Positions 23,726 through 31,880 of a stretch of DNA of 32,611 nt are shown piece by piece. The stretch is taken from positions 1 to 32,611 of the forward strand of contig DXHL01000031.1 in assembly GCA_019113395.1 (NCBI GenBank), written 5' to 3'. The position numbers and the translations under genes are program-made. Each line of letters starts with the position of its first letter. Position 1 is the stretch's first letter. The notes beneath the pieces are model-generated. The model was not told where the DNA came from, ran no database searches, and saw only the letters and a program-made list of their open reading frames with translations. Origin of the DNA: Candidatus Rikenella faecigallinarum. GTDB taxonomy: Bacteria; Bacteroidota; Bacteroidia; Bacteroidales; Rikenellaceae.

Positions 23726-24523
23726 ATGAAACGAGTACTGACCATCGCCGGTTCAGACAGCGGCGGAGGCGCCGGCATCCAGGCCGACATCAAAACCATC
23801 TCGGCCATAGGCTGCTACGCCGCCAGTGCCATTACGGCAGTAACGGCTCAAAATACACTGGGCGTTGTGGCCGTAGAACCCCTTTCGCTGGATATTATCG
23901 AGAAACAGATACGCGCCGTGCTGGATGACATCGGAGCCGATGCCGTCAAAATCGGTATGCTGGCCACACCCGACATCGTGGAATTAGTTGCAGCCTTGAT
24001 AGAGGAGTACCAGCCGCCGTTCGTGGTACTCGACCCGGTGCTGGTGGCGACCTCGGGCGATGTGCTGACCGAAGGGAGTGCGGCCGAGGCCATTGTCAAA
24101 CGGTTGATGCCGTTGGCCACGGTGCTCACCCCGAACATTCCCGAGGCGGAACGGATGACCGGCATCAACATCCACACGGCAGAGGATTACGACACGGTGT
24201 GGCAACAGCTGCACCACGACGGAGCCAAAGCGGTGCTGCTCAAAGGGGGTCACCTGACCGACACGGTGCTGACCGACACCCTTTTCAGCACCAAAGAGTC
24301 CTTTCCACACCATTACACCCATACCCGCATCGACACGCCCAACACCCATGGAACGGGGTGCACGCTTTCATCGGCACTAGCCTGTTACCTGGCTTTGGGG
24401 TATCCTTTGAGTCGGGCGGCAGCATTGGCTACGGACTATATCCACGAGGCGATAGTGGCGGCTCGTGACCTCCATTTGGGTGAGGGACACGGCCCGGTGG
24501 ACCATTTTTTCCGATTACGGTAG
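23726..24523 (+). CDS. thiD: Hydroxymethylpyrimidine/phosphomethylpyrimidine kinase
   Basis: A 265-aa ribokinase-fold enzyme that phosphorylates HMP and HMP-phosphate, giving the pyrimidine substrate of ThiE. Motifs: TIAGSDSGGGAGIQADIKT at the N terminus, VVLDPVLVATSGD in the middle, LLKGGH, and DTPNTHGTGCTLSSALAC holding the anion hole and catalytic Asp/Cys region. It completes a thiE-thiL-thiD set. No thiC, thiG, thiS or thiH is in the window, so whether the strain makes or salvages the precursors is open. Confidence 0.96.
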   Translation: MKRVLTIAGSDSGGGAGIQADIKTISAIGCYAASAITAVTAQNTLGVVAVEPLSLDIIEKQIRAVLDDIGADAVKIGMLATPDIVELVAALIEEYQPPFVVLDPVLVATSGDVLTEGSAAEAIVKRLMPLATVLTPNIPEAERMTGINIHTAEDYDTVWQQLHHDGAKAVLLKGGHLTDTVLTDTLFSTKESFPHHYTHTRIDTPNTHGTGCTLSSALACYLALGYPLSRAAALATDYIHEAIVAARDLHLGEGHGPVDHFFRLR

Positions 24524-24596
24524 TCCGCTGCAGCATCAGCCGCACAAATCGGACCAAAAGAGGCAAAAGCACGCATCATCGTGCGTTGTGATTCCG

Positions 24597-24604
24597 TATC
24601 TTTG
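24597..24604 (+). promoter_or_regulatory. -7 element of the FtsB/DivIC-like gene
   Basis: TATCTTTG is a perfect -7 box only 10 nt before the ATG at 24615, so the mRNA would have a leader of just a few bases. It rules out the longer in-frame start at 24465. No -33 element at normal spacing is seen. Confidence 0.55.
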
Positions 24605-24614
24605 CGGTGAGGTT

Positions 24615-24902
24615 ATGAAAGTCGAACAACTCTTTTCCAATCGGAATATTATCGTGGTCGCGACATTGGCATTCGCGGCCTGGATACTGTTTTTCGACCG
24701 CAACAACTACCTCGACTCGCTGGCTCTGGACCGCAAGATTAAGGAGATGGAGGCCGAGAAGGCTTTTTATTTGCGTAAAATTGCCGAGGACAGCGTGATT
24801 ATCAGCGGATTGAAGGACAGTGCATTTTTGGAGCGTTTTGCTCGGGAGCAGTACCATTTTTCGCGTCCGGGCGAGGCGGTCTATCTGATTGAGGAGAAAT
24901 AG
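24615..24902 (+). CDS. FtsB/DivIC-family septum formation protein
   Basis: A 95-aa single-pass membrane protein of the divisome. After a short cytoplasmic start, residues about 10-26 (IIVVATLAFAAWILFF) form the membrane helix. Then DRNNYLDSLALDRKIKEMEAEKAFYLRKIAEDS is a coiled coil, and the tail LERFAREQYHFSRPGEAVYLIEE is the FtsB/DivIC signature. It acts with FtsL and FtsQ to recruit and activate the septal synthase FtsWI. The ATG at 24615 is chosen because the upstream extension lacks family resemblance and a promoter box precedes this ATG. Confidence 0.9.
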   Translation: MKVEQLFSNRNIIVVATLAFAAWILFFDRNNYLDSLALDRKIKEMEAEKAFYLRKIAEDSVIISGLKDSAFLERFAREQYHFSRPGEAVYLIEEK

Positions 24903-24904
24903 CA

Positions 24905-24942
24905 CATCGGGCGGAAATTTCAAGTGAAATTTCCGCCCGATG
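24905..24942. terminator. Bidirectional hairpin between FtsB-like gene and fmt
   Basis: Perfect 18-nt arms (24905-24922 and 24925-24942) with two central bases, starting two bases after the stop of the FtsB-like gene and 24 bases beyond the fmt stop. Confidence 0.75.
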
Positions 24943-24966
24943 CCTGTTCTTAAGCGATGAGAGGTG

Positions 24967-25947
24967 CTAAAAACGATATCCCCTCAGAAAATCCGCCGTG
25001 GGCATGGCCCGCTTCCCCGCTGCCTGCAACTGGTCGATATAGAGCCACCCGTCGGCACACGCCACCCGCAACCAACTCCGCCCGTCCGACTCAAAAGCAT
25101 TCTCCGACAAAGCAGTTTCCGCCGTTGCCACCTCCTGCGCCGAGGGATAAAGTTCATAATGAGCCGCCAAGACCTTTAGCGTCGTCCCGCGAAAGTCACA
25201 CCAAGCCCCGGGATAAGGACTCAACCCGCGCACCTTGTTGTAGAGTTCGCGAACCGGGTAGTCCCGCCAACTTCTATCGGCTGCCGTCAGGCGACAATTC
25301 TCCTTGAAAATCTTTGGAGCGGGTTTCAACCCCTCGGCCGAGCACTCTGGCTGTACCATCGGCTTCACCGCACCCGAGGCCAACGCCTCGACCGTCTCCA
25401 ACACTAAAGCCGCTCCCACCTCCATCAACGCATCGTGCACCACACCGGCCGTATCCTGTTCCGCAATGGGCACCTCGCGCTGCATCAACACCACCCCGCA
25501 ATCAATCTCATGGTTGAGCAGGAATGTGGTCACCCCCGTCTTGGTTTCGCCGTTGATAACCGCCCAGTTAATCGGCGCCGCTCCACGGTACTGAGGCAGC
25601 AGCGAAGCGTGTAAATTGAAGGTTCCCAGGCGCGGCATCCCCCATATCACCTCGGGCAGCATCCGAAAAGCCACCACAATAGCCAAATCGGCCTCCAGCG
25701 CCCGAAAAGCCTCGACAAAAGCGGGGTCCTTCAACTTGACGGGTTGTAGCAGCGGCACCTCGGGCAGAGCCTCCGCAGCATAGCTTTTGACGGCCGACTG
25801 GTGTACCTTCAGCCCCCGTCCCGCCGGTTTGTCGGGCACGGTCACCACTCCCACAATACGATATCCCCCCTCGACCAGCCGCCGCAACGGTTCGACCGCA
25901 AAATCGGGCGTCCCCATGTAGACGATTCGCAACTGCTTGGCATCCAT
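24967..25947 (-). CDS. fmt: Methionyl-tRNA formyltransferase
   Basis: A 326-aa enzyme that formylates initiator Met-tRNA from 10-formyl-THF. The N-terminal formyltransferase domain has RIVYMGTPDFAVEPL and the catalytic block FNLHASLLPQYRGAAPINWAV (Asn, His), then LLNHEIDCGVVLMQ with the third catalytic Asp. The C-terminal OB-fold domain begins around VRGLSPYPGAW. Length is normal. It is the last gene of a minus-strand unit after the LptF/G-like permease and ribBA, 27 nt behind the ribBA stop, the gap being filled mostly by a trinucleotide repeat. Confidence 0.95.
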   Translation of the reverse strand: MDAKQLRIVYMGTPDFAVEPLRRLVEGGYRIVGVVTVPDKPAGRGLKVHQSAVKSYAAEALPEVPLLQPVKLKDPAFVEAFRALEADLAIVVAFRMLPEVIWGMPRLGTFNLHASLLPQYRGAAPINWAVINGETKTGVTTFLLNHEIDCGVVLMQREVPIAEQDTAGVVHDALMEVGAALVLETVEALASGAVKPMVQPECSAEGLKPAPKIFKENCRLTAADRSWRDYPVRELYNKVRGLSPYPGAWCDFRGTTLKVLAAHYELYPSAQEVATAETALSENAFESDGRSWLRVACADGWLYIDQLQAAGKRAMPTADFLRGYRF

Positions 25948-25957
25948 AGGCGTAGCG

Positions 25958-25978
25958 TATTATTATTATTATTATTAT
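25958..25978. repeat. Trinucleotide microsatellite (TAT)7 between ribBA and fmt
   Basis: Seven TAT units on the plus strand. On the minus strand they read as six consecutive in-frame TAA stops that end ribBA, and they finish 10 bases before the fmt ATG. Length change by slippage would not alter either protein but could alter the spacing and AT content upstream of fmt. Confidence 0.95.
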
Positions 25979-27195
25979 TTGTTCGAGGTGAAAAGCCCCA
26001 GCGTATGCCCCATGTTTTTCTCTTTGGTTTCGAGGTAATGGGCGTTATGCGGATTGGGCGCAATCACAATCGGCACGTTCTCCACAATCCGAATCCCGTA
26101 GCCTTCCAGTCCGGCCCGTTTCTGCGGGTTGTTGGTCATCAGGCGCACGTTACGCACCCCGAGGTCATGCAAAATACTGGCCCCGACACCGTAATCGCGT
26201 TCATCGGCCTTGAAGCCCAGTTTCAGGTTGGCTTCGACCGTATCCAGCCCCTCTTCCTGAAGTTTGTAAGCCTTGATTTTATTGAAAAGCCCGATGCCTC
26301 GTCCCTCCTGATTCAGGTAGACAATCACCCCTTTGCCGGCCTTTTCGACCATCTCCATCGACTTGTGCAACTGCGGCCCGCAATCGCATCGGCACGAACC
26401 CAAAATATCGCCCGTGGCACACGACGAGTGCATCCGAACCAAAATCGGTTCATCATCGGCCCAGTCACCCTTCACCAGGGCCATGTGTTCCAGCCCGTTG
26501 CTCTTCTGGCGATAGGCAATAATATTGAAATTGCCCCACTGGGTCGGCAGGGAGGCTTCCGCACCCCGCTCGATAATCGACTCCTGCTTCAGACGATAGG
26601 CAATCAAATCGGCTATCGAGATGATTTTCAGGTTATGTTTTTGGGCAAATTCCAGCAGTTCGGGCAGACGCGCCATCGTCCCGTCTTCGTTCATAATCTC
26701 CATCAACGCCCCGGCCGGATACAATCCCGCCAAACGAGCCATATCCACCGTAGCCTCGGTATGTCCTGCCCGGCGCAACACCCCTTTGTCCTGTGCATAG
26801 AGGGGGTTGATATGTCCCGGACGCCCAAACGTGGCCGGTGTGGCCGTCGGGTCGGCCAGTGCCTGAATCGTCGCGGCACGGTCCGCAGCCGACACCCCTG
26901 TCGTACACCCTTCGAGTTTGTCGATGGTCACCGTAAACGGCGTCCCGAGCACCGAGGTGTTGTCCGACACCTGATGCGGCAAATCGAGCTCCTTGCACCG
27001 CGACAGCGTTATCGGCGCACAGAGTACCCCACGCGCGTGTTTCAGCATGAAATTCACCTTTTCGGGTGTAATTTTTTCCGCGGCAATGATAAGGTCGCCT
27101 TCGTTTTCGCGGTCCTCGTCGTCCACCACGATAACGAACTCACCCCGACGGAAGTCTTCAATAGCCTCCTCTATGTTATTCAGTCTTTTGTCCAT
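25975..27195 (-). CDS. ribBA: Bifunctional DHBP synthase / GTP cyclohydrolase II
   Basis: A 406-aa riboflavin enzyme that makes both early precursors. Residues about 5-205 are Rib[16 protein letters not shown] (metal-binding acidic loop), [17 protein letters not shown] and [11 protein letters not shown]. Residues about 210-400 are RibA: the Zn site [18 protein letters not shown] supplies three Cys, EGRGIGL binds GTP, and [11 protein letters not shown] is the C-terminal signature. Both active sites look complete. Its first 20 bases overlap the end of the LptF/G-like gene, suggesting translational coupling. I see no FMN riboswitch. Confidence 0.96.
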   Translation of the reverse strand: MDKRLNNIEEAIEDFRRGEFVIVVDDEDRENEGDLIIAAEKITPEKVNFMLKHARGVLCAPITLSRCKELDLPHQVSDNTSVLGTPFTVTIDKLEGCTTGVSAADRAATIQALADPTATPATFGRPGHINPLYAQDKGVLRRAGHTEATVDMARLAGLYPAGALMEIMNEDGTMARLPELLEFAQKHNLKIISIADLIAYRLKQESIIERGAEASLPTQWGNFNIIAYRQKSNGLEHMALVKGDWADDEPILVRMHSSCATGDILGSCRCDCGPQLHKSMEMVEKAGKGVIVYLNQEGRGIGLFNKIKAYKLQEEGLDTVEANLKLGFKADERDYGVGASILHDLGVRNVRLMTNNPQKRAGLEGYGIRIVENVPIVIAPNPHNAHYLETKEKNMGHTLGLFTSNK

Positions 27196-28657
27196 GGTAT
27201 TGTGTTTGATTTTTGTTTCGTTGCAAAAAGGCTTTTATCTTTTGATAGAGTCTAACAATCGGTTCCAGGCGTTTTTTATAGGCTTCGGCATTGAACAGAG
27301 CCGAGTCGTTGGTCGATTTGTAGGTCAGGAAGATGGCTATCGGGAAGAGGATAAAACTCGAAAGCCAAATCCCCAGAAAGGCAGGCCAGGCTCCGTCTTT
27401 GACAAACTTTTCGCCCGTAATCGTAATGATGTAATAAACCACGAAGAAGAGCACCGACACCACGATAGGCATTCCGAGTCCCCCTTTCCGAATAATTGCC
27501 CCGAGCGGCGCCCCAATCAGGAAGAAAATCATGATGGAGAAGGGTAGTGCAATCTTTCGCTGAAAATCGGCCTGGGCGCGGTAGAGCAGTTGCGAGGTAT
27601 AACTCATGTACTCGGACTCGTAGCTGGCATAGCTGCGTGCTTCATCGGCCCAGTTGGATGCCTGGCTGAAGATGCTGTTCCGGCTTTCGACGTCCATTGT
27701 ATCGAGCATGCGCATCACCGAGCGTGGGTGGAGCGTGGGTATGGAATCCAACTCCACGTAACTGATATTGCGCAGGAGATGGCTTTTCACCAGTCGATTT
27801 TCGAAATTGGTGACCATGGAATCCTGTGCATATCGGAGCGAGTCGATGGAGTGGGAGAGTTGCTTCATGTTTTTGGTTTCACTGCTGGAGGCGAACTCCT
27901 CCTGGTCGGAGCGTTCAAAGGCAAAACCGGAGAGCGGTATCAGCAGTTTTTGCTCGTCGAAGATATGGTGGCTCAGTTCATTCTGCGAGAACCACTGATA
28001 GTCGCGGTTCTCCTCGTAGATTTGTCCGTTGTAGAGATTGACAATCAGGTACTTTTTATCATCCGAGATACGGATATATCCGGAGTCGGCCACCGTGGTC
28101 TGCATCTTGCGGTAGGTTTTGTTGTTGAAGATGAGGATGTCGGTGAGCTTGTTGGTTTCGGGGTCCTGATGCCCGATACGGATACTCATGTCCGGAATGC
28201 CGTTGAAAAAGATGCCGTCCTGAAACTTCATCTCCTGTTTCTGTTTGGAGATGTCGCTCAGCAAGGCAAACATTTTTTTGTAGGAGTATGGGGTAAAGTT
28301 GTTGATGACGAAGAAACTCCCGACACAGACCACCACCATCAGGATAATCAGGGGTTTCATGATGCGGGGCAGGGAGATGCCCGCCGCCTTGAGCGCCAAG
28401 AGTTCGTTGTTTTCGCCGAGGTTTCCCATGGTCATAATCGACGCCAGGAGGGTAGCCAGGGGCAACCCCATGGGAATCAGCGTAGCACTGGCATAAAAAA
28501 CCAGCTCCATAATCACCCCCGGCCCGAGTCCCTTTCCGACCAGTTCGTCGATGTGCATCCAGAGGTAGTGCATCAGGAGGATGAACATCACGATAAAAAA
28601 CGTGAGCACCATAGGCCCCACGTAGGCTTTGAGTACGAAACGGTATACGGTTTTCAT
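27176..28657 (-). CDS. LptF/LptG family permease
   Basis: A 493-aa inner-membrane protein of the YjgP/YjgQ family, part of the LptB2FG transporter that extracts lipopolysaccharide for delivery to the outer membrane. It has three N-terminal helices ([54 protein letters not shown] in part the coupling segment), a large periplasmic beta domain about residues 120-380, and three C-terminal helices starting [26 protein letters not shown]. Members of this length with an extended periplasmic part are usual in Bacteroidetes. The ATG at 28657 is chosen over an upstream extension. It precedes ribBA with a 20-bp overlap; the reason for pairing with riboflavin genes is not obvious. Confidence 0.92.
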   Translation of the reverse strand: MKTVYRFVLKAYVGPMVLTFFIVMFILLMHYLWMHIDELVGKGLGPGVIMELVFYASATLIPMGLPLATLLASIMTMGNLGENNELLALKAAGISLPRIMKPLIILMVVVCVGSFFVINNFTPYSYKKMFALLSDISKQKQEMKFQDGIFFNGIPDMSIRIGHQDPETNKLTDILIFNNKTYRKMQTTVADSGYIRISDDKKYLIVNLYNGQIYEENRDYQWFSQNELSHHIFDEQKLLIPLSGFAFERSDQEEFASSSETKNMKQLSHSIDSLRYAQDSMVTNFENRLVKSHLLRNISYVELDSIPTLHPRSVMRMLDTMDVESRNSIFSQASNWADEARSYASYESEYMSYTSQLLYRAQADFQRKIALPFSIMIFFLIGAPLGAIIRKGGLGMPIVVSVLFFVVYYIITITGEKFVKDGAWPAFLGIWLSSFILFPIAIFLTYKSTNDSALFNAEAYKKRLEPIVRLYQKIKAFLQRNKNQTQYHGQKTE

Positions 28658-28811
28658 TGGGTGTTCGGTTCCGGCAGGGCCCATTCACGGCCGGGAGCGT
28701 TATAGCAAACGTTTGTCGAGGTTGAAATCGCGTGCATTCACCTCCGGGCCAGCATGCCGCTGTGGTTCTCTCCGGCTCGGACAACGCCCGGCCGAAGGAG
28801 TTACAAAATTA
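28658..28811 (-). promoter_or_regulatory. Promoter and long leader of the LptF/G-like gene
   Basis: TAATTTTG (28804-28811, minus), a perfect -7 box, directly follows the START-like gene's stop. It would start an mRNA leader of about 140 nt before the permease ATG. The leader holds two tiny frames: a five-codon one, then at once a 27-codon one (MHAISTSTNV...) whose TGA overlaps the permease ATG. They may be upstream peptides or chance. Confidence 0.4.
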
Positions 28812-29192
28812 TCATTTTTTCGGACAACCGATAGCCCTTTTGAGTTTCGCCACCTGCATATCCCACAGCGCCCGACAGTCCTCCATTTCGTCGGGAGAGG
28901 CAAAATCCGTGACAGTCAAGAGTATATCACCCGTAAGTTCCTGGTGAGCAATGCGGAATTCGAAGTAGTGGTTCTCCGCCTCGTCCCATTGGTAACGAAC
29001 GTAGGCATTGGGTTTGTGGTGTACCACATGAGCCGATTGGCGTGATTTACTCCAGTAGAAGTCATACTGATTTCCATTGGCCGTGACGCGGTCAGCAAAC
29101 CAACTTTGGAGGCCGACGGGCGTAGAGAGCGCCCGAAAGAGAGAGCCCGGCGTACAGCGAAACGGGTATTCCAGAACGATTTTCTTTTTCAT
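28812..29192 (-). CDS. START-like / SRPBCC-fold protein
   Basis: A 126-aa cytoplasmic protein with the helix-grip lipid-binding fold. The N terminus KKKIVLEYPFRCTPGSLFRALSTPVGLQSWF is the standard SRPBCC opening strand, helices and LxxWF turn. It continues with a series of beta strands (NAYVRYQWDE, HYFEFRIAH, DILLTVTDFA) and ends in a long C-terminal helix (LWDMQVAKLKRAIG). Bacteroidetes carry a family of such small START-like proteins, of unknown function. The neighbour downstream on the same strand is the LptF/G-like permease, 154 nt away with its own likely promoter. A role in lipid handling is possible but unproven. Confidence 0.85.
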   Translation of the reverse strand: MKKKIVLEYPFRCTPGSLFRALSTPVGLQSWFADRVTANGNQYDFYWSKSRQSAHVVHHKPNAYVRYQWDEAENHYFEFRIAHQELTGDILLTVTDFASPDEMEDCRALWDMQVAKLKRAIGCPKK

Positions 29193-29496
29193 AACGGAAC
29201 AATTACCGAGGCAGGGACAAGGTACGTAAAGTTTAGTTAATATCCTAATTCTGAGGTAGATTTAACCGAAAGATAACGGAGCCTGCGAAGACTGGAATGG
29301 GGTCGGGCAACACTATCTTGCGTTTGTGTGCGCAGCATGAGAGGCATACAAAAAGCCGCTCGATTAATAAATAATCAGTATATTTAAGGAATCGGCGCCT
29401 ACCCATTCCGAAGGAGAAAAAATTGCGGACAGGGTAGCTCCGACACATGACCGACAAGCTCCGGATTTCAATACGAACCCTTCATAAAGGTGCCCT
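29193..29496. other. Intergenic region between START-like gene and FtsX-like permease
   Basis: About 300 bases between divergent genes. The stretch 29350-29390 is AT-rich and has TATATTTA (29379-29386, plus), a 7-of-8 -7 match that would give a leader of about 105 nt to the permease. I see no convincing small gene; a 70-codon minus frame here has no recognisable features. Confidence 0.5.
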
Positions 29497-30117
29497 ATGA
29501 ATCTCAAGACCTATCTGACAGTACTGAAAAGGAATAAATTATATACGTTCACCAACTTTTTCGGCCTCTCGCTGTCACTGGCCTTTGTCATCCTGTTGGG
29601 TTTATACATTCAACAAGAGACGTCGGTCGACGAGCAGCACGCCAACGGAGAGCGTATATACCGCCTGCAGACAACCGAAAGCGTAACCCTTCCTGCCCGC
29701 CTGGCAACGGACCTGGGAAACCGCTATCCCGAGATTGAAAGGTCCACCCGAATGATGAGGCGAGATTTGTGGGTGCAACGAACCCCCGAGGAGGGAGCCG
29801 AAGAGGCCATTCTGCTGGTCGATTCCGATTTCTTTCGGATGTTCTCTTTCCGAATGACAGAAGGGCGTCCCGAGGATGTCATGCATACGGTGAAAGACAT
29901 CGTACTCACTCGGAGCTTTGCCGTTAAGTTATTCGGTACACAATCCGCCGTAGGCCGACAGGTAACGATAAACGGAGACGACTCGTACGTGGTCAGCGGA
30001 GTGGTCGAGGACTTTACCGACTCGCATTTGCACAATCCCTCCATCCTGATGTCGTTCGAGGCAGTCCAAGGAGCCTTTTTAGACAATTACAGCACGTGGA
30101 ATACCTCGTTTACCTGA
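29497..30117 (+). CDS. FtsX/MacB-like ABC permease, N-terminal fragment (frameshifted)
   Basis: A 206-codon frame encoding the first part of a Bacteroidetes-type ABC permease. It contains a cytoplasmic start MNLKTYLTVLKRNKLYTF, membrane helix 1 (FGLSLSLAFVILLGLYI, about residues 23-39), then a MacB-like periplasmic domain (GERIYRLQT, DSDFFRMFSF, TRSFAVKLFG, VSGVVEDF). It stops abruptly after SFT, in the middle of the periplasmic domain, and the next frame continues the same protein. Adding one T in the TTT at 30109-30111 would restore a reading of 771 codons in all, giving ...WNTSFYLMSG.... So this is one gene split by a one-base loss, either real or a sequencing error. Confidence 0.85.
   Translation: MNLKTYLTVLKRNKLYTFTNFFGLSLSLAFVILLGLYIQQETSVDEQHANGERIYRLQTTESVTLPARLATDLGNRYPEIERSTRMMRRDLWVQRTPEEGAEEAILLVDSDFFRMFSFRMTEGRPEDVMHTVKDIVLTRSFAVKLFGTQSAVGRQVTINGDDSYVVSGVVEDFTDSHLHNPSILMSFEAVQGAFLDNYSTWNTSFT
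30096..30117 (+). other. Frameshift site in the FtsX-like permease
   Basis: The upstream frame ends at TGA 30115-30117. The downstream frame is -1 relative to it and is already open here. The shortest repair is one extra T in the TTT at 30109-30111, which gives SFYLM across the junction and keeps homology on both sides. No canonical X-XXY-YYZ slippery heptamer in the right phase is present, so programmed frameshifting is unlikely. Confidence 0.75.
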
Positions 30118-31811
30118 TGAGCGGGCCGAATGCCGATTTGGCCGCCCGAATCGACGATATCAATGCGTTTGCCGAGCACGACCTGAATTATAATCCTATA
30201 AAAACGGCCAGCAATGAACATCTGGAGCTTATCCCGCTGCAGGACATTTATTTTTCCAGTCTGCCGGCCCTGACCTACACCCGCACCACAAATCCCACTT
30301 TTATCCTGATTCTGGGAATCACGGCCTTGCTGGTGCTGATTTTTGCCGTAATCAACTACATCAACCTGACGACAGCACAAATTGGAACCAGAGCCAAAGA
30401 ATTTGCCATCCGGCGCCTGCTTGGGGGTACCCGACCGAGCATGTTTGTGGAATGTATGGCCGAATCCACGCTGTTCTGCCTGGCGTCGCTGCTGTTTGGT
30501 CTCTTGCTGGCCCAAAGCCTGCAACCGTTTTTTGCCGATATGATGAATACCTCCGCAGACCTTTTGTCGCGGGGGATGACAGTGCTCAATGTGTTGCGGG
30601 CCCTCGGTCTGCTGTTGGTTCTGGGAGTGGTCTGCGGTCTGGTTCCGGCTTCCATTATCTCCTCTTTCCAACCGATTGAGATTGTTCGCGGCACCTTCCG
30701 TCGGAAAACAAAAATGCTGTACAGCAACCTGTTTATCGGATTGCAACTCTGCATTACCCTCATTTTGCTTTGCGGAACGATTACCGTGACCCGGCAGGTG
30801 AAATACATGACTACCAGTGATTTGGGATACGATACGGATAATATCGTGACCTGCAACTTCGGACATGTTTTCTCTTTGAGCGAAAAAGAGACCCTTCGGA
30901 CGGAACTGGCAGCCATTCCCGGGGTAGAGCATATCTCTTTCTGCATCGGCTATCCGACCTATGGAGGCATCAATCAGATGTTCGACGACAAAGAGGGCAT
31001 AACCCACGATTTCAACAGGTATCAGGTGGATACGGCTTTTATGCGCCTGCTCGGCATACGCATCCTGCATCGGACGGGTATCGGTGATGCCGATGCCGTA
31101 TGGCTGAATGAAACGGCGTGGAAACGGCTCGGATTGGACGACCAGGCGACCGAATACCGGGGATGCAGCTGGTGGCCGTTCAAAATTGCCGGCAGGATAG
31201 CGGATTTCCACGATTTCGATTTTTCGCAGACCATAGGGGAAACGATGATAGAGCCTTTATCGGACGATAAACTGCCTTCCCACGTTTTGCTGAAAATCGC
31301 TCCGACGGACCCGTTCGGCACGATGGAGCGGATAAAAAAGACCTATAACAAATTGGCGATGGGGGATGTGTTCGACGGCCGCTTCCTCAGCGACCAGGTA
31401 GCCAACATGTATATCTGGCAGACGCAGTTGTCGCGGATGCTGGGAGCCTTGTCCGGAGTTGCCTTGGTTATTTCGGCGTTGGGCATGCTGGCCATGGCGA
31501 CCTATTATACACGCCAGCGCACGCAGGAGGCCGCTGTGCGTAAAGTATTCGGTGCGACGAGCAGTCAGGTTTTGGTTCAGATGCTCAGTCGATTTCTGAA
31601 ACTGATTGCCGCTGCATTTATCATCGCCATACCGGTCGGTTGGTATTTTGCGCAGCACTGGCTGGAGAATTTCGCTTATCGCATTTCGCTCTCATGGAGC
31701 ATCTTCGCATTAGCCGGAATTATCGTGCTGTTGCTTGCCGGTTCAACCGTATTCTGGCAATCATTGCGGAGTGCCCATACGCATCCCGCAACCGCACTGA
31801 AAAATCAGTAA
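30096..31811 (+). CDS. FtsX/MacB-like ABC permease, C-terminal fragment (frameshifted)
   Basis: The second part of the split permease. It starts at GTG 30096 if translated alone, but genuine homology begins near 30111. It has the rest of periplasmic domain 1 (PNADLAARIDDINAF, LQDIYFSS), the FtsX core helices (ILILGITALLVLIFAVINYINL, then RAKEFAIRRLLGGTR), a second periplasmic domain after the RGTFRRKTKMLYSNLFIGLQ hinge, and the C-terminal FtsX core (GVALVISALGMLAMATYYTRQRTQEAAVRKVFGAT and two more helices). The duplicated layout is that of about 770-800-aa Bacteroidetes permeases. No ATPase gene is adjacent; these proteins usually need one. Alone, the fragment lacks helix 1, so function is doubtful unless the break is an error. 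Confidence 0.85.
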   Translation: MEYLVYLMSGPNADLAARIDDINAFAEHDLNYNPIKTASNEHLELIPLQDIYFSSLPALTYTRTTNPTFILILGITALLVLIFAVINYINLTTAQIGTRAKEFAIRRLLGGTRPSMFVECMAESTLFCLASLLFGLLLAQSLQPFFADMMNTSADLLSRGMTVLNVLRALGLLLVLGVVCGLVPASIISSFQPIEIVRGTFRRKTKMLYSNLFIGLQLCITLILLCGTITVTRQVKYMTTSDLGYDTDNIVTCNFGHVFSLSEKETLRTELAAIPGVEHISFCIGYPTYGGINQMFDDKEGITHDFNRYQVDTAFMRLLGIRILHRTGIGDADAVWLNETAWKRLGLDDQATEYRGCSWWPFKIAGRIADFHDFDFSQTIGETMIEPLSDDKLPSHVLLKIAPTDPFGTMERIKKTYNKLAMGDVFDGRFLSDQVANMYIWQTQLSRMLGALSGVALVISALGMLAMATYYTRQRTQEAAVRKVFGATSSQVLVQMLSRFLKLIAAAFIIAIPVGWYFAQHWLENFAYRISLSWSIFALAGIIVLLLAGSTVFWQSLRSAHTHPATALKNQ

Positions 31812-31880
31812 GGAGAGTGATTTTCTTTCCACGTCAGCTCACTGTTGGAAGTTCCATTTCATATCTCTATCTGTGCGAGA

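Noticed and set aside
25801-27255. 484-codon plus-strand frame opposite ribBA and fmt
   Set aside because: Shadow of two well-recognised enzymes; it crosses the gene boundary and the microsatellite.
28658-28811. SRP RNA or other structured RNA gene
   Set aside because: The conserved GGTCAGG/GGAA tetraloop region of SRP RNA is not present; a leader is the simpler reading.
29245-29457. 70-codon minus-strand frame in the intergenic region
   Set aside because: No promoter, no homology that I recognise and an implausible mix of Cys, Arg and Phe; likely chance.
30106-30117. Programmed -1 frameshift in the permease
   Set aside because: No slippery heptamer in the correct phase and no evident downstream stem-loop or pseudoknot; a deletion or error is simpler.
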